NCBI GenBank assembly: GCA_019649035.1 | Contig: BMAT01008732.1 | Location: 260,170 to 292,664 of the forward strand | DNA from: Elysia marginata | Taxonomy: Eukaryota > Mollusca > Gastropoda > Plakobranchidae | DNA length: 32,495 nucleotides | Direction of reading: 5' to 3' | Part shown: piece after piece, positions 1-10,140 of the stretch | How the letters are laid out: every line of letters begins with the position of its first letter | Position numbering within the stretch: position 1 is the stretch's first letter | Program-made: the position numbers and the translations under genes | Notes under the pieces: model-generated | The model's input: the letters and a program-made list of their open reading frames with translations, nothing else | Databases searched by the model: none | What the model was told of the DNA's origin: nothing

Positions 1-1159
1 CGGCAGCTTTTTTATATTCATGCGCTCCTCATTTATAGATATAGATTTGTAAAAGATATAAAAACAAATTTTTATTTGAGATACAGAAAAAAAGAGGAAC
101 AAATCTAATTTAGAAAGGTGTTCTCTCAAATTTCAGTTTTTTAACATTTGACTCTTTCGCACTAATCAAAAGACGTATATTCAGACAGATAGAGTGAGAG
201 ATAGAAAGAGAGAGAGAAGAAAGAAGAGAAAGACATTGGATAGAGATAAAAAAGAGCAGAGGATAACAAGATCCATTTCAAGAGAATGTGTGGAATTCTG
301 TCAAAAAGACATTAAGGAACTTGGATTTCGTATATCACTTCTGATCTCCACTTGGATGCAGAAGTCAGCATCGCTAATGACTCACACAAAGTTTGCCTTT
401 TCTCAGATGCCCCCGTTTCTAAGTTCTCACTGGATTCTCCCTATTGTACCAATCAACCTAGAGCACTTGGACCGATTATTCCCAGCCCCTGGACCATTGT
501 GTGGTCTGGTCAAAGAGGGAGAGAGCGCAAACACACCGGACGTGACCAGAGGGTGGTCAGGTGGATAGGGTGGACACAAGTCGGGTGGACGGCTGGACAG
601 GGGGCGGTGCCTAGGAGGGGATGAGTGGCCAAACACGGAGGCAAAGGGTCAAAGACATCGAAGACTGGTTCGGATCGAGAGAGAAAAAGAGACAGACAGA
701 CAAAGTAAGACGGAGACAGAGAGTATAGGTATAGAGGGACATAATCATAGAGAGAGGGGGAAGCAAAGGGAGAGAGGGAACAATAAAACACGAGATAGAA
801 AACTATGTAAAGAAAAATCAAACAAAGACACAGACAGTCAGAAAGAAGGGTGACAAAAGCAGCAAATTGAATTGCTAAGCCCGTTCCAAAAGTAAACCTT
901 CATAGTCTCTAAAATCTAAATTTGATGAGATTCAGCGTTGTTACCCACATGATATCTACCAGTAAATAAATTCCACACACAATTTTGAATGCAAACGCTG
1001 AAAGGCTCTGAATAGTGCTTGCTTTTATATTTAAGTGCTTCATATAATAAGATGATTACTCGGCTGAAAAAAAACTTTCTCTAAATATAAGATTTGTGCT
1101 ACCGCAAAACTCTAAATTATTCGGGGGTAAGGCGACTTCTTATACATACCTTTATAATA
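1..1159. other. Gene-free flank, partly purine-rich
   Basis: No credible gene. The plus strand is strongly purine-rich at about 190-300 and 660-860 (runs of gagaga, agaca and gaaag), so long but meaningless open frames appear on both strands. A GC-richer block at about 440-640 separates the two purine tracts and is annotated separately as a dispersed repeat. From 860 to 1159 the DNA is plain AT-rich sequence leading to the mariner end. Confidence 0.6.
448..700 (+). repeat. Dispersed repeat, copy A, with GA-rich tail
   Basis: This GC-richer block shares, in the same order and orientation, several landmarks with 14290-14506: ccaatcaa, then a ggac.gattat / ggac.attat segment, then a shared block caaacac..c.ggacgtgaccag (about 526-550), and finally a purine (GA-rich) tail. 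Spacing between the landmarks is similar in both places (about 90 versus 77 nt). I infer two old copies of one unnamed repeat with a GA tail. The match is diverged and was made by eye, so boundaries are approximate. Confidence 0.35.
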
Positions 1160-2376
1160 CGAGGGAAGTCCGAAAAGAAACAGGAAAAAAGCATAACTCT
1201 TGAACCAATCCATATTTTTTTATTCTGTAAACAGGAAACACCAAATCAATGAGTTATCTTTCACGGTGCAAAGTTTCAGCACCATTGATGAACGCACTTT
1301 GAACACTGCTGATTCAAAGATGGCTACCCCCATCAAAGACCGGTCAAAGCTGGAGGTCAGAGCTGTTGTGCGTTTTTTTTTTCTAAAGGAATAAGACCTT
1401 CTAAAATTCACAAACAAATAGCGAAAAAATATGGTGAGGTACTATGTGAAGATCTCGAGTGTATCAATAGTGTACTTGGTTTGGAGAAGGCCAAACAAGT
1501 CTAAATGATGGGCCAAAGAGTGGTCGCCCGAAGACATCGACCAATGAGGAGAACACCACTCGTGTTGACGAGCTCATCACATGTGACAGGAGGATAAAGA
1601 TAAGCGAGATTGCTTTGAAACTCGAAATTCCAAGGATTACGGTTCATGAAATAGTCCATGACACTTTGCGAAATCTGAAGGTGTCTGCATGATGGGTTCC
1701 AAAAATGTTAATGGAGGATCACAAGCTTCAAAGGGTTGAAATTTCACCACGCTCTCTGCCAACAAGACAATGGAGATGAGGATACGACGCATATTGGTGT
1801 GGGGCTTGGTGGAGACTTTCAAGTAAAGAATAACCTATTTGACAATCTGATTACTGGTGATGAAACTTGGGTCCATCTGAATACCCCAGAGACAAAGCGC
1901 GACTCCATGACTTGAAAACATCTATCCTCTCCCGTGACCAAAAAGTGCAAAGTGCAGAGGTCCGCAGCTAAAGTGATGGTTACCGTGTTCTAGGATCCGA
2001 AAGGTGTGATCCTCTTACACGTTTTGCCACAGGGTCAGTGTATCAATGCTGCCCAATATTGCAGCACTCTTGATCGCCTCAGAGATGCAATTCATCGAAA
2101 AAGACCGGGACTCTTGAGAAGGGGTGTAGTGCTTCAGCTCAATAATGCTACCCCTCATTCAGCAAAACAGAAGTGTAGGAGAGTTTATTTGAGAGGGGCG
2201 TGGTAACGCAGGTGGCAACAGTTCACCTGTACGGCCTCTCATTTCGTCTCATTTCGTCTAAGATGCAGGTATTGCTGATGTTTAAAATGTCCTAGGGTGG
2301 AGACAGGTGTAAGTCATGTTGATGTATCACTTGTATGAAAATTTCAGTTTGAAGAGTTTTAAGTGACGAACTTTTC
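1160..2376 (+). mobile_element. Degenerate mariner-family DNA transposon (relic 1)
   Basis: The element contains a broken mariner transposase on the plus strand (see the pseudogene entry). The left end is placed at cgagggaagtccgaaaag (1160-1177), directly after TA (1158-1159), which fits the TA target preference and the gagg...cc.aaaag style of mariner ends. The right end is uncertain. The sequence cttttcg near 2369-2376 is complementary to the cgaaaag of the left end, and an imperfect ctacctc follows near 2388, but no full-length terminal inverted repeat survives. Length (about 1.2 kb) is normal for mariner. The family is clear; the boundaries are approximate. Confidence 0.8.
1320..2330 (+). 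pseudogene. Mariner transposase pseudogene (DD34D type)
   Basis: A mariner transposase normally cuts and pastes its element at TA sites in the nucleus using a DD34D catalytic triad. Here it is readable only in pieces. MATPIKDRSKLEVRAVVRFF (1320-1379) runs into a 10-T tract where the frame breaks. RPSKIHKQIAKKYGEVLCED resumes at 1394, and a second shift leads to NDGPKSGRPKT (from 1504) and a DNA-binding-like segment ending LKVSA before a stop. The first catalytic motif TGDETWVH is intact at 1853-1876. At the second motif the expected HDNATPHSA reads LNNATPHSA, so the catalytic Asp is Asn at 2141-2143. The PDLAPSD segment with the third Asp is missing: ERGVVTQVAT runs straight into HLYGLSFR, next to a 10-bp tandem duplication (ctcatttcgt twice, 2238-2257). 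With several stops, three frame changes and two lost catalytic residues it cannot be active. Confidence 0.85.
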
Positions 2377-2409
2377 GAAAAGAAAACTACCTCCAAATTA
2401 CTTCCTCAC

Positions 2410-2960
2410 TTGCTGAGGTCAGAGCAGGTTACCGAATCAGTTAGTCTATAGATTTCTGAAGAAGCACATCGAACTGTTACTGGAGATGAATCATTATTAT
2501 GCATATACATCTGTGAGAACCAAAGAGAAAGGTCAATCTGCAGAATGGGCATACGACAACTATGAACCTGGCCAGGAAAGCTTGTCGAGAGCAAGATTCA
2601 AAAGGTCATGCTCAGCTTCCTCTTTGATACATCCAAGGTCATTTTGTGATAGTCAGTTTCCACGCGCACCACGACCAATGTCCAGTATTATAAAATATGT
2701 TTGCAAAACGAATTGAGACCAGCAGCAGTCAAAAATGACCCGGACTGTTGCAATCCGAAGTCATATAACAGTCAACACTGTCAGGGTGGCCATTGAGCTA
2801 CACAAATAATAAATGAGTGGTCAATATTGAAGCATACACACCATTCTCAAGGTCTCAAGTTAAAGTACTTTCAAAACGCTTGGGAAGAAATTGGTGCATT
2901 GGTGTATTTCATCGAGATAATGGAGCACAAGGTTTGACTAGATGAGCCAAAGGGTAAATA
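2410..2960 (+). pseudogene. Second mariner transposase relic (relic 2)
   Basis: This is a separate, more decayed transposase directly downstream of relic 1 and in the same orientation. In one frame, EEAHRTVTGDES (TGDE at 2479-2490) gives the first catalytic Asp motif. After one in-frame stop, KVMLSFLFDTSKVIL (2602-2646) matches the strand that follows it in mariners, usually written VMLTVFFD. The spacing of about 41 codons between the two is what the family shows. Two stops follow. Further on, SHITVNTVR (about 2759-2785) resembles the sequence after the second catalytic motif, and YFQNAWEE plus a nearby CI (about 2868-2910) resembles the C-terminal W..RW..CI region. The last two matches are weak. 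A repeated first motif shows this is not the tail of relic 1. No 5' half and no terminal repeats were found. Confidence 0.6.
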
Positions 2961-5900
2961 ATATTGTTGTTTCAGTGTAATAGGTGTTCATTTTTATCGC
3001 TGTTCAGAAAGAAAGAAGAATAAAATCTTATGACAGAATATCTATCTTTAACCATCTTATGGCACTCAGTATCCGACAAAGCCTTTAACTGCAATGTTGT
3101 ATTGGACGACCCTAGCGACTCCCGCATCCAAGCGCTATAGGCCTTTGTTACAATGTTTTTAACACAATCTTTCTTTCTTTTAACAGCTGTTTAAGATTTT
3201 ATTATGAAACGTAAGTTTGAAAACGTGCTGAAATGAGAAAAAAATGTTCCCTTAACCTTTTACTTAATTTTGTTTAATGGTTTTATGTAACAAAATTTTA
3301 TAAATAGGTTTAAATTGAGATTTTGTTATGTAGAGTCCCCAATCCCACTTTTAATCCAGTGTTTCGGATTTTCAAAAAATTTGTTTATCTTTTCATTACC
3401 AATTACTTATGGCAAGTAGTGTTTGGTATCATTTATTGTCATTTTTAGCTGCAAAACTTATCCCCATCTTTGGAATTCAGTTTATTGCATCGCCATTTAC
3501 TGCCATTTACATCTCTATCATGCCGTATCACCCTCTAACTATTATAAGGTACTTTTGAAATTAACAACTTGATTTTTGCAAAAATTGACATATGAATTTG
3601 GCAGAGTAAAGGCAGTTTTTTAAATATTTTTTTTAGTAAAGGAAGCGGTTCCGTAACTAAGGCGTTAATATGTCTGCATGCGAGTTCTTGCAATTTTATT
3701 GTAATTAAGAGAACAACTTTGGGATAGTCCGACAAGCTAATTAAAAAAAACAACAACCATGCCTAACTTAGCAAATTCATTTCGGTTATTCCCCAGTATT
3801 AGATCAACTGATACAACACAGTAAATTAAAGATTGCTTAACTTGACGATCAAATAAAAAGATTTTAAGTGAGAAAATTTAGCGTCATTTGAGCGTAGACT
3901 TACACAATGCGACCTTTTTCGCGCTTTCAAGATCCACATGCATTTTTTAACAAAGTTTTATGATTTACGGTTATCTAGAAAAATCAGCTATAATGTTTTG
4001 TTACTTGAAGCGGTTTCAGTTTCAAGCGTCATTTTTTGGGGTTGGGATAAGTTTCAGTCTATATTTTAACTCTTTTAAACGATTGTTATGAGTGTTTAAA
4101 CAACTCTAAGACTTTATTATACACACGAAAATAAATAAAACATGTGTAAGTTAAACCTTTAGGACCATGGTATATAACCGGAATCCTCAGATTAATCTAA
4201 AATTATTTGATTTACATTTTTAAACACTCTGATTGCTTAAGGTGGGTCTTTCCACATGGCTTCAGAGAACAGTTAGCGCGTATTTTTTTGTGTTAGTGTG
4301 TGCGTGTGTACATAGGGGGGAGTGGGGAGGTGGTTAGAGTATAGGGGGTGGGATATATAATGCCTTCCAAATCATTTTTGTACTTTGGCATTGATTTTGA
4401 AGCGCTTCCATTTTAGCCTTTCTGATTATTCTATTAACAGATTGGAAGTGTCGATCTGTGCCTTAATAAGGCTGGGTTTGAACAGCATCAAACTAACCAG
4501 GTAGGCTGAAATAATTATATTCTTAATCGTAATGAAAAAAAATATTTGCGCACGTTAAGAATTATTCTTAAAAAATATTCAACTGCTTTGATTTTCACAT
4601 GGTCGCAAGAATATCTATTCATTTTATCTGTTCGACTGAGTTATAAAATAACTACAGACTTTGAAAACCCAGACTACTTGAAGCAAGAGATGCTTTCCCT
4701 TTACACCAAAAGGCTTTATTTAAAAAAAAAAACCAATTCACTCAATGCCGTAGTGGCTAAGATACTTTTAGCATATTCTCAACCAATGTAGAATTTAAAA
4801 AAGTGCCGTGGTCGTATCTTAATTTTCACGTTTTGCCTTCAAGGAAACATAATATTTGTTTTCATGCCTGGCAAGTAGCTCCATGAACAGTTTGTGTTTT
4901 GCTACACTGTGAATGTCATCAGTCCGCAGACCTCATATAAAATTCCTTTGCTCACTTCACAATTAGCTGTCTTTTATGCCCAAATATTTCACATTGAAAC
5001 TTGCACCACAGCTGTGGAGGAATCCCCGTATTTACTCCATAAACAAGGCCGGTTGGGGGATCCCGTCTCTCGAAAAAATAGGGGTTTCCCGAAGAAAAAT
5101 ACTTGAATAGGAGCGTGGAATTTCCGTCTCTAGGCTGAATCACTCGCTACGCCCTTTCTCATCCCAAAGGCCTTGATAGGTGAGAAAACACAGACCAGAA
5201 GCTGAGCATGTATCAGGTTTGTCTTTGAGCTGTTTTTCTTTACCCTTTTACTGCTTTAGCCGGCCCGTAAAAGAAGACGATCGCACGGTCTGTCCTGTGT
5301 AGAAAATACAGGGTATCATTCAAAATGTTGGTATGAAAGCATCCAGAATGGCCGACTCGTGCCTCACACGGTGATATCAAAATGCTTATATGGTCTATAA
5401 TGCAAATGATACAATAAGATGTACGACAATCAAAAAATAAGACAAAGGCTAGGCCTATTGAAATTAAACTTTTTGTGTGCCAGTGAGAGCGGAGAGGTTG
5501 ATATTAGATGATATGTGAATAAAAAAAGTGTTCATTTTACAAGTATTAGTATTGTATTTTAACCAACATAGTTGTTGTACTTCCCTTTTTTTCTAATACG
5601 AAAGGGCTTATACAGTACGATTTGTTTTCATAACAACCAAAAACCCATTAAAAGTTTACAGAATTGACGTAGTAAGTTAGATTCAATAAGATAATGACAC
5701 ACCTTAGATTATTCCAAAAACTAGTAACCGGATTTCATAATCAGGCCAGAAACTTTGGCTATAATTTCATAAAAGAACCTCGGGGGAAGATGGTGTACAT
5801 TAATCATGATAGGGGACTGGAAAAATCATCACTACATGCCAATTTACGACCAAATTTCCATTTATAAAACTTGGGTTTCTATGAAAAATCAGCCAGGGGT

Positions 5901-6700
5901 AGAGGATAAAAAGAAAATAATGAAATCATCTGCAGAGACCAAAGAATCATCAGTTAATAAACATTATCGCTGTGTTAACTAACCTTAATGGCACTGCACT
6001 TTTCGCTTAATAGTTGCAGAGCCCAAAGAAGACCCGATGAGATAAACACGATGGTTGCAGTCTTTAAATCGGTATAGCTTTAATTTTAAGTGTTGATGTT
6101 TTAGAAAAATTGTTCAAGTACAAATGTTTAAGGGGTAAGTTACAAAATGGAACTTAAGAAAAGAAAAAAAAAGCTAAATAAGAAATTATGTAAACCACGC
6201 TGAAGTATAAAAAAAAAAGTTTTTTTTAACACAGAAAAATGGTCACAACACAAAGCCTCATGAACCGTTATTTCAATGCTTCGTACCGAACATTGCGGAT
6301 TTTTTGTTCAGAAACACATTTTTTCAAAGGATATCAATGGAAATGCCAATTGGGAGATCCTCAACACAAGACGGCTTGAAATAATAATCACAACGACGTG
6401 CTCCGATGTTTTCCTTAAACATCGCAAGCGGGACTTTTTATCACGTTTGAAATAAAACTTAGACCAATTTGATCTGTTGGGCTATCTAGACACCTTGGTA
6501 GCTTACTAATTTATACTTGAAAGTCCACAGAAGTTTAAGATAATGTTCCTCTAGCAAACAGTTTGCTGTTTACCTTCTTTGAGGGGCCATGTCCGCCTCA
6601 ATTTTTAGGTTCCGAGAGCCCACATAACTGTGTTCATTCATATTTCTCAGTGGCTACCCGCATTACAAGTCTTTATCTTTGAATATTCCCGAATTTAAAC
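2961..6700. other. Anonymous AT-rich, gene-free stretch
   Basis: No gene, RNA or transposon is recognised. Short open frames on both strands (such as 3535-3756 minus, 4546-4791 plus and 4894-5106 plus) have no familiar motif. Small items seen: a G-rich island at 4309-4352, a perfect 12-nt palindrome CCACAGCTGTGG at 5006-5017 that contains an E-box core CAGCTG, and one TAGGCCTA at 5450-5457. The remainder is homopolymer-rich intergenic or intronic sequence. Confidence 0.55.
4309..4352 (+). other. GT tract followed by G-rich island
   Basis: A short gtgtgcgtgtgt run (about 4294-4308) leads into G runs of 6, 4, 5 and 3 separated by loops of 3, about 16 and 1 nt. The long middle loop makes it only a marginal G-quadruplex candidate. 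It stands out against AT-rich flanks. Confidence 0.4.
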
Positions 6701-6969
6701 ACGTTTTTGCTTGCCTTTGACTACCTCTTCTTTGTCTCTTCAGTCTCTCTTGGTCCTTCCAATTTCCTTTATTTTCTCTCATTGCTGTGTATTTTTGTCC
6801 TTTCTGCTAAAGCTTTAAGGTTGCTAAAACTTCAAGGTCTCTGGCTGCCTGTTCCTTTTTGCTCCTTTCCTGTACCTTATTGTTTATCGATCTTTCACGC
6901 ACATCCCTTCTCTCTTCTTCCCGTTTCCTTTCCTCTTTTTCTCTTTAATTCTCTCTTCTCCCCCCCCCC
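6701..6969 (+). repeat. Pyrimidine-rich low-complexity tract
   Basis: The plus strand is dominated by ctt, tct and ccttt runs and ends in a C10 run at 6960-6969. This composition yields an open frame (6707-7330) rich in Leu, Phe, Ser and Pro that mimics membrane helices. The same frame then reads antisense through the SINE at 7195, so I do not regard it as a gene. Confidence 0.6.
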
Positions 6970-7194
6970 TTCTCATTTACTTTCAGCACATCTGCCAATT
7001 ATGTCATTTATATTTCTTTTTTTTAGTTGTAAATTTAAAAAAAGAGGGTTTAGACTGCACAAACCCACTAAAAATAGTCTAAGTGCTTTACATGGGTTAT
7101 GCAACAGACCATTGTCAATCCATTTATCTTCAACACTCACAGAGTGGCATAGCTCCAGCATACCGGTACATGCAAGACCTCCCACTGCTTATAG

Positions 7195-7520
7195 CCGATC
7201 ACACGTCAATACAGACTTTAAGCAGCAACACGTGAGTATGACGCGAACGTCTGTGGGTCTATTTTTAGAAACTGGTTTCATTATTTCTATAGTTTCTCAA
7301 TCTGCTTTCCCGATTTTCACGCACGCGTAGTGAGACACGGTGCGTGTGCTAAAGGTCTCTATTATAGCAGGGATGACGCGAGGACATGTTCGTAAAAAAT
7401 GTGATTAAAGATACTTTCCCAAAGCCTACACGCCGACCCGTCTAACCAGAGCTCGAACTTTGAACCTTTTTGTACGAGAGCCAGTCTTCTACCAACAGAC
7501 CACGCACGACGCCTCATCTA
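7195..7520 (-). mobile_element. tRNA-derived SINE-like element, copy 1
   Basis: Read on the minus strand, the element begins with a tRNA-like head: an A-box-like GTGGTCTGTTGGTAGA (about 7488-7503) and a B-box-like AGTTCGAGCTC (7449-7459), spaced as in a Pol III promoter. About 80 bp further on, a body at 7207-7363 closely matches 27408-27571 in the opposite orientation, roughly 85% by eye. The most conserved stretch spells gggtctatttttagaaactg on the plus strand. A promoter-bearing head plus a dispersed body fits a SINE. The 3' end and tail are not defined, and head and body could belong to different elements. Confidence 0.55.
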
Positions 7521-10061
7521 ATCTTTTTAAGCGAGGACCTTTTCCCTCCCGCCCCTCTCAAATTCTCCTCCTTATTTCCCCCTACCCCCTCTCTCTTCAA
7601 CTCTGTCCCGCTTAAACAAATCAAACAAGACAGTATTCTAAATTTCTACATTCTTCATGCATATCCAAGACAATGTAACTCTCCTTTGTTTGAGCATTAT
7701 GTAGATTTCTTCGAGTGTATTGACTTAGCTACTGATGAGTGCCCGAAGTGTCAAGGCGCTGGTGGTGGGCCACTATTCTCTACCGGGAATCTGCTAAGGG
7801 CACGGTATCAATGGAGCGAAGAATAATACGCGTTAAGGACCCTATAAATGGACAAGACCCTTTAATTAGCATATCAACAGCATCCCACTAGCGACAGAAC
7901 CCGCCTTCACTGCGACATGTCATGAGACGTACTTTTGATTAGTCTGAAAGTTTACCGGATTTTTTTCCCAAATGAAAATTGCTATTCAACAAGTTTTCTA
8001 CACCTGTTGTTATTACTGCTGACGATGTTGTTTTTGTTTCCTCTTGTTGACTTGAAGTTGTAAGAAAAGATATAGTATTGCGTTAGAAGAACGATTTTTT
8101 TAAAACAAATACCTTTATATCAGTTGATAAGGAGATAAATCTCTTTTCACCGAGTCAGTTTAGAAAACTGAATGTCGCCAGCTTTTTTTTTTTTAGAAAG
8201 AAAAGCCCTAAACCCTGCAAAAAGAAAGAAAACAATCTTAACTGCTCTTTGACAAGGCGCTCAGTACAGTTTCCGCAGCGGATTGAGAGATGAGTTAGCT
8301 CCCTTGGCCGTGCCCTGCCCTTCATTCAAACCTTGACAAGATTCTTGGAGGGAAAGACTCGCCCCCTCCAGAGTAAGAGAGGGTGTGAGTGACTTGAGAA
8401 AATAATGATTTCCACAGGTCTTCACAGGCCGTCACAACCACGCTCGTGAGATGGCGGCTAGTTTCAGTACTGGACAGCTGTCACAGTGGTCCTGGGCTGG
8501 CCCGTAGAAGCTATGCCTGGCTTTGGAACTAGTCTAGATTTTATACCTGACTAGTGCAAGTGCTAGGTAGCTAAAAGAGGTGATGGCAACGGGAAAAGAA
8601 CAGCTACCAAGTAGAAGATTCATATCGTATCAAAGTAAACAAAAAAATCCCGATATGTTATTGATGCTATTTTGTTGATTCTTACTACAATTGTTAAGCT
8701 CAAGATAAATATTTTTTTTCCTTCAGGGATAAAGCCCAATCCCCGCATTTCATATTAAAAGACAACAAATTTAATATGTATATAACAGTTGTTATTCTAT
8801 TCAACATTGAATTTTGACTAAGACGGTTTCTAGGCTTAAAATAGCTTTGTTCTGACCGTTCTAAAAAGACATTCACAGGAGATCAATAAAGCAATCGAGC
8901 ATCCTCAATCGGTGCTGAAGTGTGGCTTGTTCAGTGCGACGGGGTAAGGTTAATACTTGAAGAGAAACCTGAGCTCTCAAGTGCTCAAAAATTTTCCTGA
9001 ACATTCATCTAAGTTGTTACTACAAATGAAGAAAAAGTGTCTATGACTGGGAGAGAGAGAGAAAGAGGGCGAAAAGAAAAACAAATAGCTTACGACAACA
9101 AGAGATAATTATGCTGCCTGTAATCTCGTGTGTCTTATCAATGGTAAGTTGCTATAAAAAAAATCCCTCGTGGATGCCTAAAACTCATTTTACCTTTTCT
9201 TCTCTTAAGAATGCAGAATGTCGTTATAAAATATTAGGTGGGCATCGGACAGGCCGTTTTGTTCAGCTGTTTTTATTTTTCGTTTAGAGAAACTCCTCAA
9301 GCACCGGTGACCTTCACTCATGTCTACTCTCCTCTTCAAAAGTAACCAATTCTTCTAAACTTGGACTGAGTAATGTGGAGGCAGGGAACAACAGAGTCAC
9401 GTGGGCCGCAAGTTTGAATAATTGGCCTAGTAAAAACTTTGCAGAACTGCAAGAGTCTGACTCGAGAAGATGGTATTCAAGATGAAAACCAAAGACGTAA
9501 TAATCAATAATGCTGACAACTTTTTTTTTCTATTATGACACGTATTAGCTCCCATTATATTGATCACATAATTTTATTATATGCTTTATCAGGAGAGGGC
9601 ATTATTCTTGACTGAAAAGTCAAGTAGAAATCAATGTCAATTTAAGCCATGAACTTCCAAAGTGTTACCGTGATTCAAAGTGTTAAAGCTAAGAAGATTG
9701 TTTAATGTATCGATTAACCTGCATCATTGCAGACACCCTTGCGTATGAAAATCAATTTCAAATAAGGTCTTTTCATATTTAAAGGCACTAATGAGCAGGG
9801 CTCCGATATTTGAATAGCAACTTCAAATACATATCAAAGAGTGGGTGAGCTTTCTCTTTCCCCGTCTTTGACTACACTCCAATTTTGTCTAGCTTATGGA
9901 TTTTCACGAGGCATACCGGGAAAAAATTAAAGCGAATGAATAGCTTTAACGTAACTTTAAATCGAAAAGTTTTACTTTTAAAAGAAAATTAGATAAGTCA
10001 AATAATCTTAGATGTGGTTATAAGTTGTTGAACTAGTTCTATTGAGAAAACAGACGAATTA
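7521..10061. other. Gene-free stretch with two GC-richer patches
   Basis: No convincing gene. A GC-richer patch at 7690-7826 reads DECPKCQGAGGG in an open frame, one isolated CxxCxGxG motif as in DnaJ zinc fingers, but without the other repeats or a J domain. A second patch at 8260-8560 is listed separately. A short purine tract lies at 9050-9070. The sequence TADDVV around 8020 resembles a reverse-transcriptase core by chance only, with no supporting flanks. Confidence 0.5.
8260..8560. other. GC-richer block of unknown nature
   Basis: Composition shifts from AT-rich flanks to mixed, higher-GC sequence (for example ccgcagcgg, ccttggccgtgcc, gatggcggc, ggtcctgggctggcccg) and back. The longest open frame, about 45 codons from 8395, has no recognised motif and no certain splice sites. 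It could be an untranslated or small coding exon, a regulatory region or an old repeat; the sequence alone does not decide. Confidence 0.3.
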
Positions 10062-10140
10062 TCTTAGATTCAGAGGGATTTGAACCCTTGACTTATAGTT
10101 GCTCCAGGAGCCATCGACATGCACCGCTAACTATATTTTT
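10062..10140 (-). mobile_element. tRNA-like sequence (SINE head or tRNA pseudogene)
   Basis: On the minus strand there is an A-box-like TAGTTAGCGGTGC (10121-10133) and, 33 nt later, a near-ideal B box GGGTTCAAATCCC (10075-10087). The latter forms a T-arm with a 7-nt loop TTCAAAT and a 4-bp AGGG/CCCT stem. A TTTT run that could end Pol III transcription lies at 10047-10050. The acceptor and anticodon stems do not fold convincingly, so this is a decayed tRNA or SINE promoter, not a working tRNA. Confidence 0.45.

Noticed and set aside
194..821. Overlapping open frames on both strands
   Set aside because: Purine-rich low-complexity sequence removes stops; no motif and the strands conflict.
6707..7330. 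207-residue open frame with apparent hydrophobic segments
   Set aside because: The hydrophobic part is an artefact of a pyrimidine-rich tract, and the C-terminal part reads antisense through a SINE-like element.
7990..8060. TADDVVFVS resembling a reverse-transcriptase YADD core
   Set aside because: The preceding residue is not Tyr or Phe, a stop follows within a few codons, and no other reverse-transcriptase motif lies in frame nearby.
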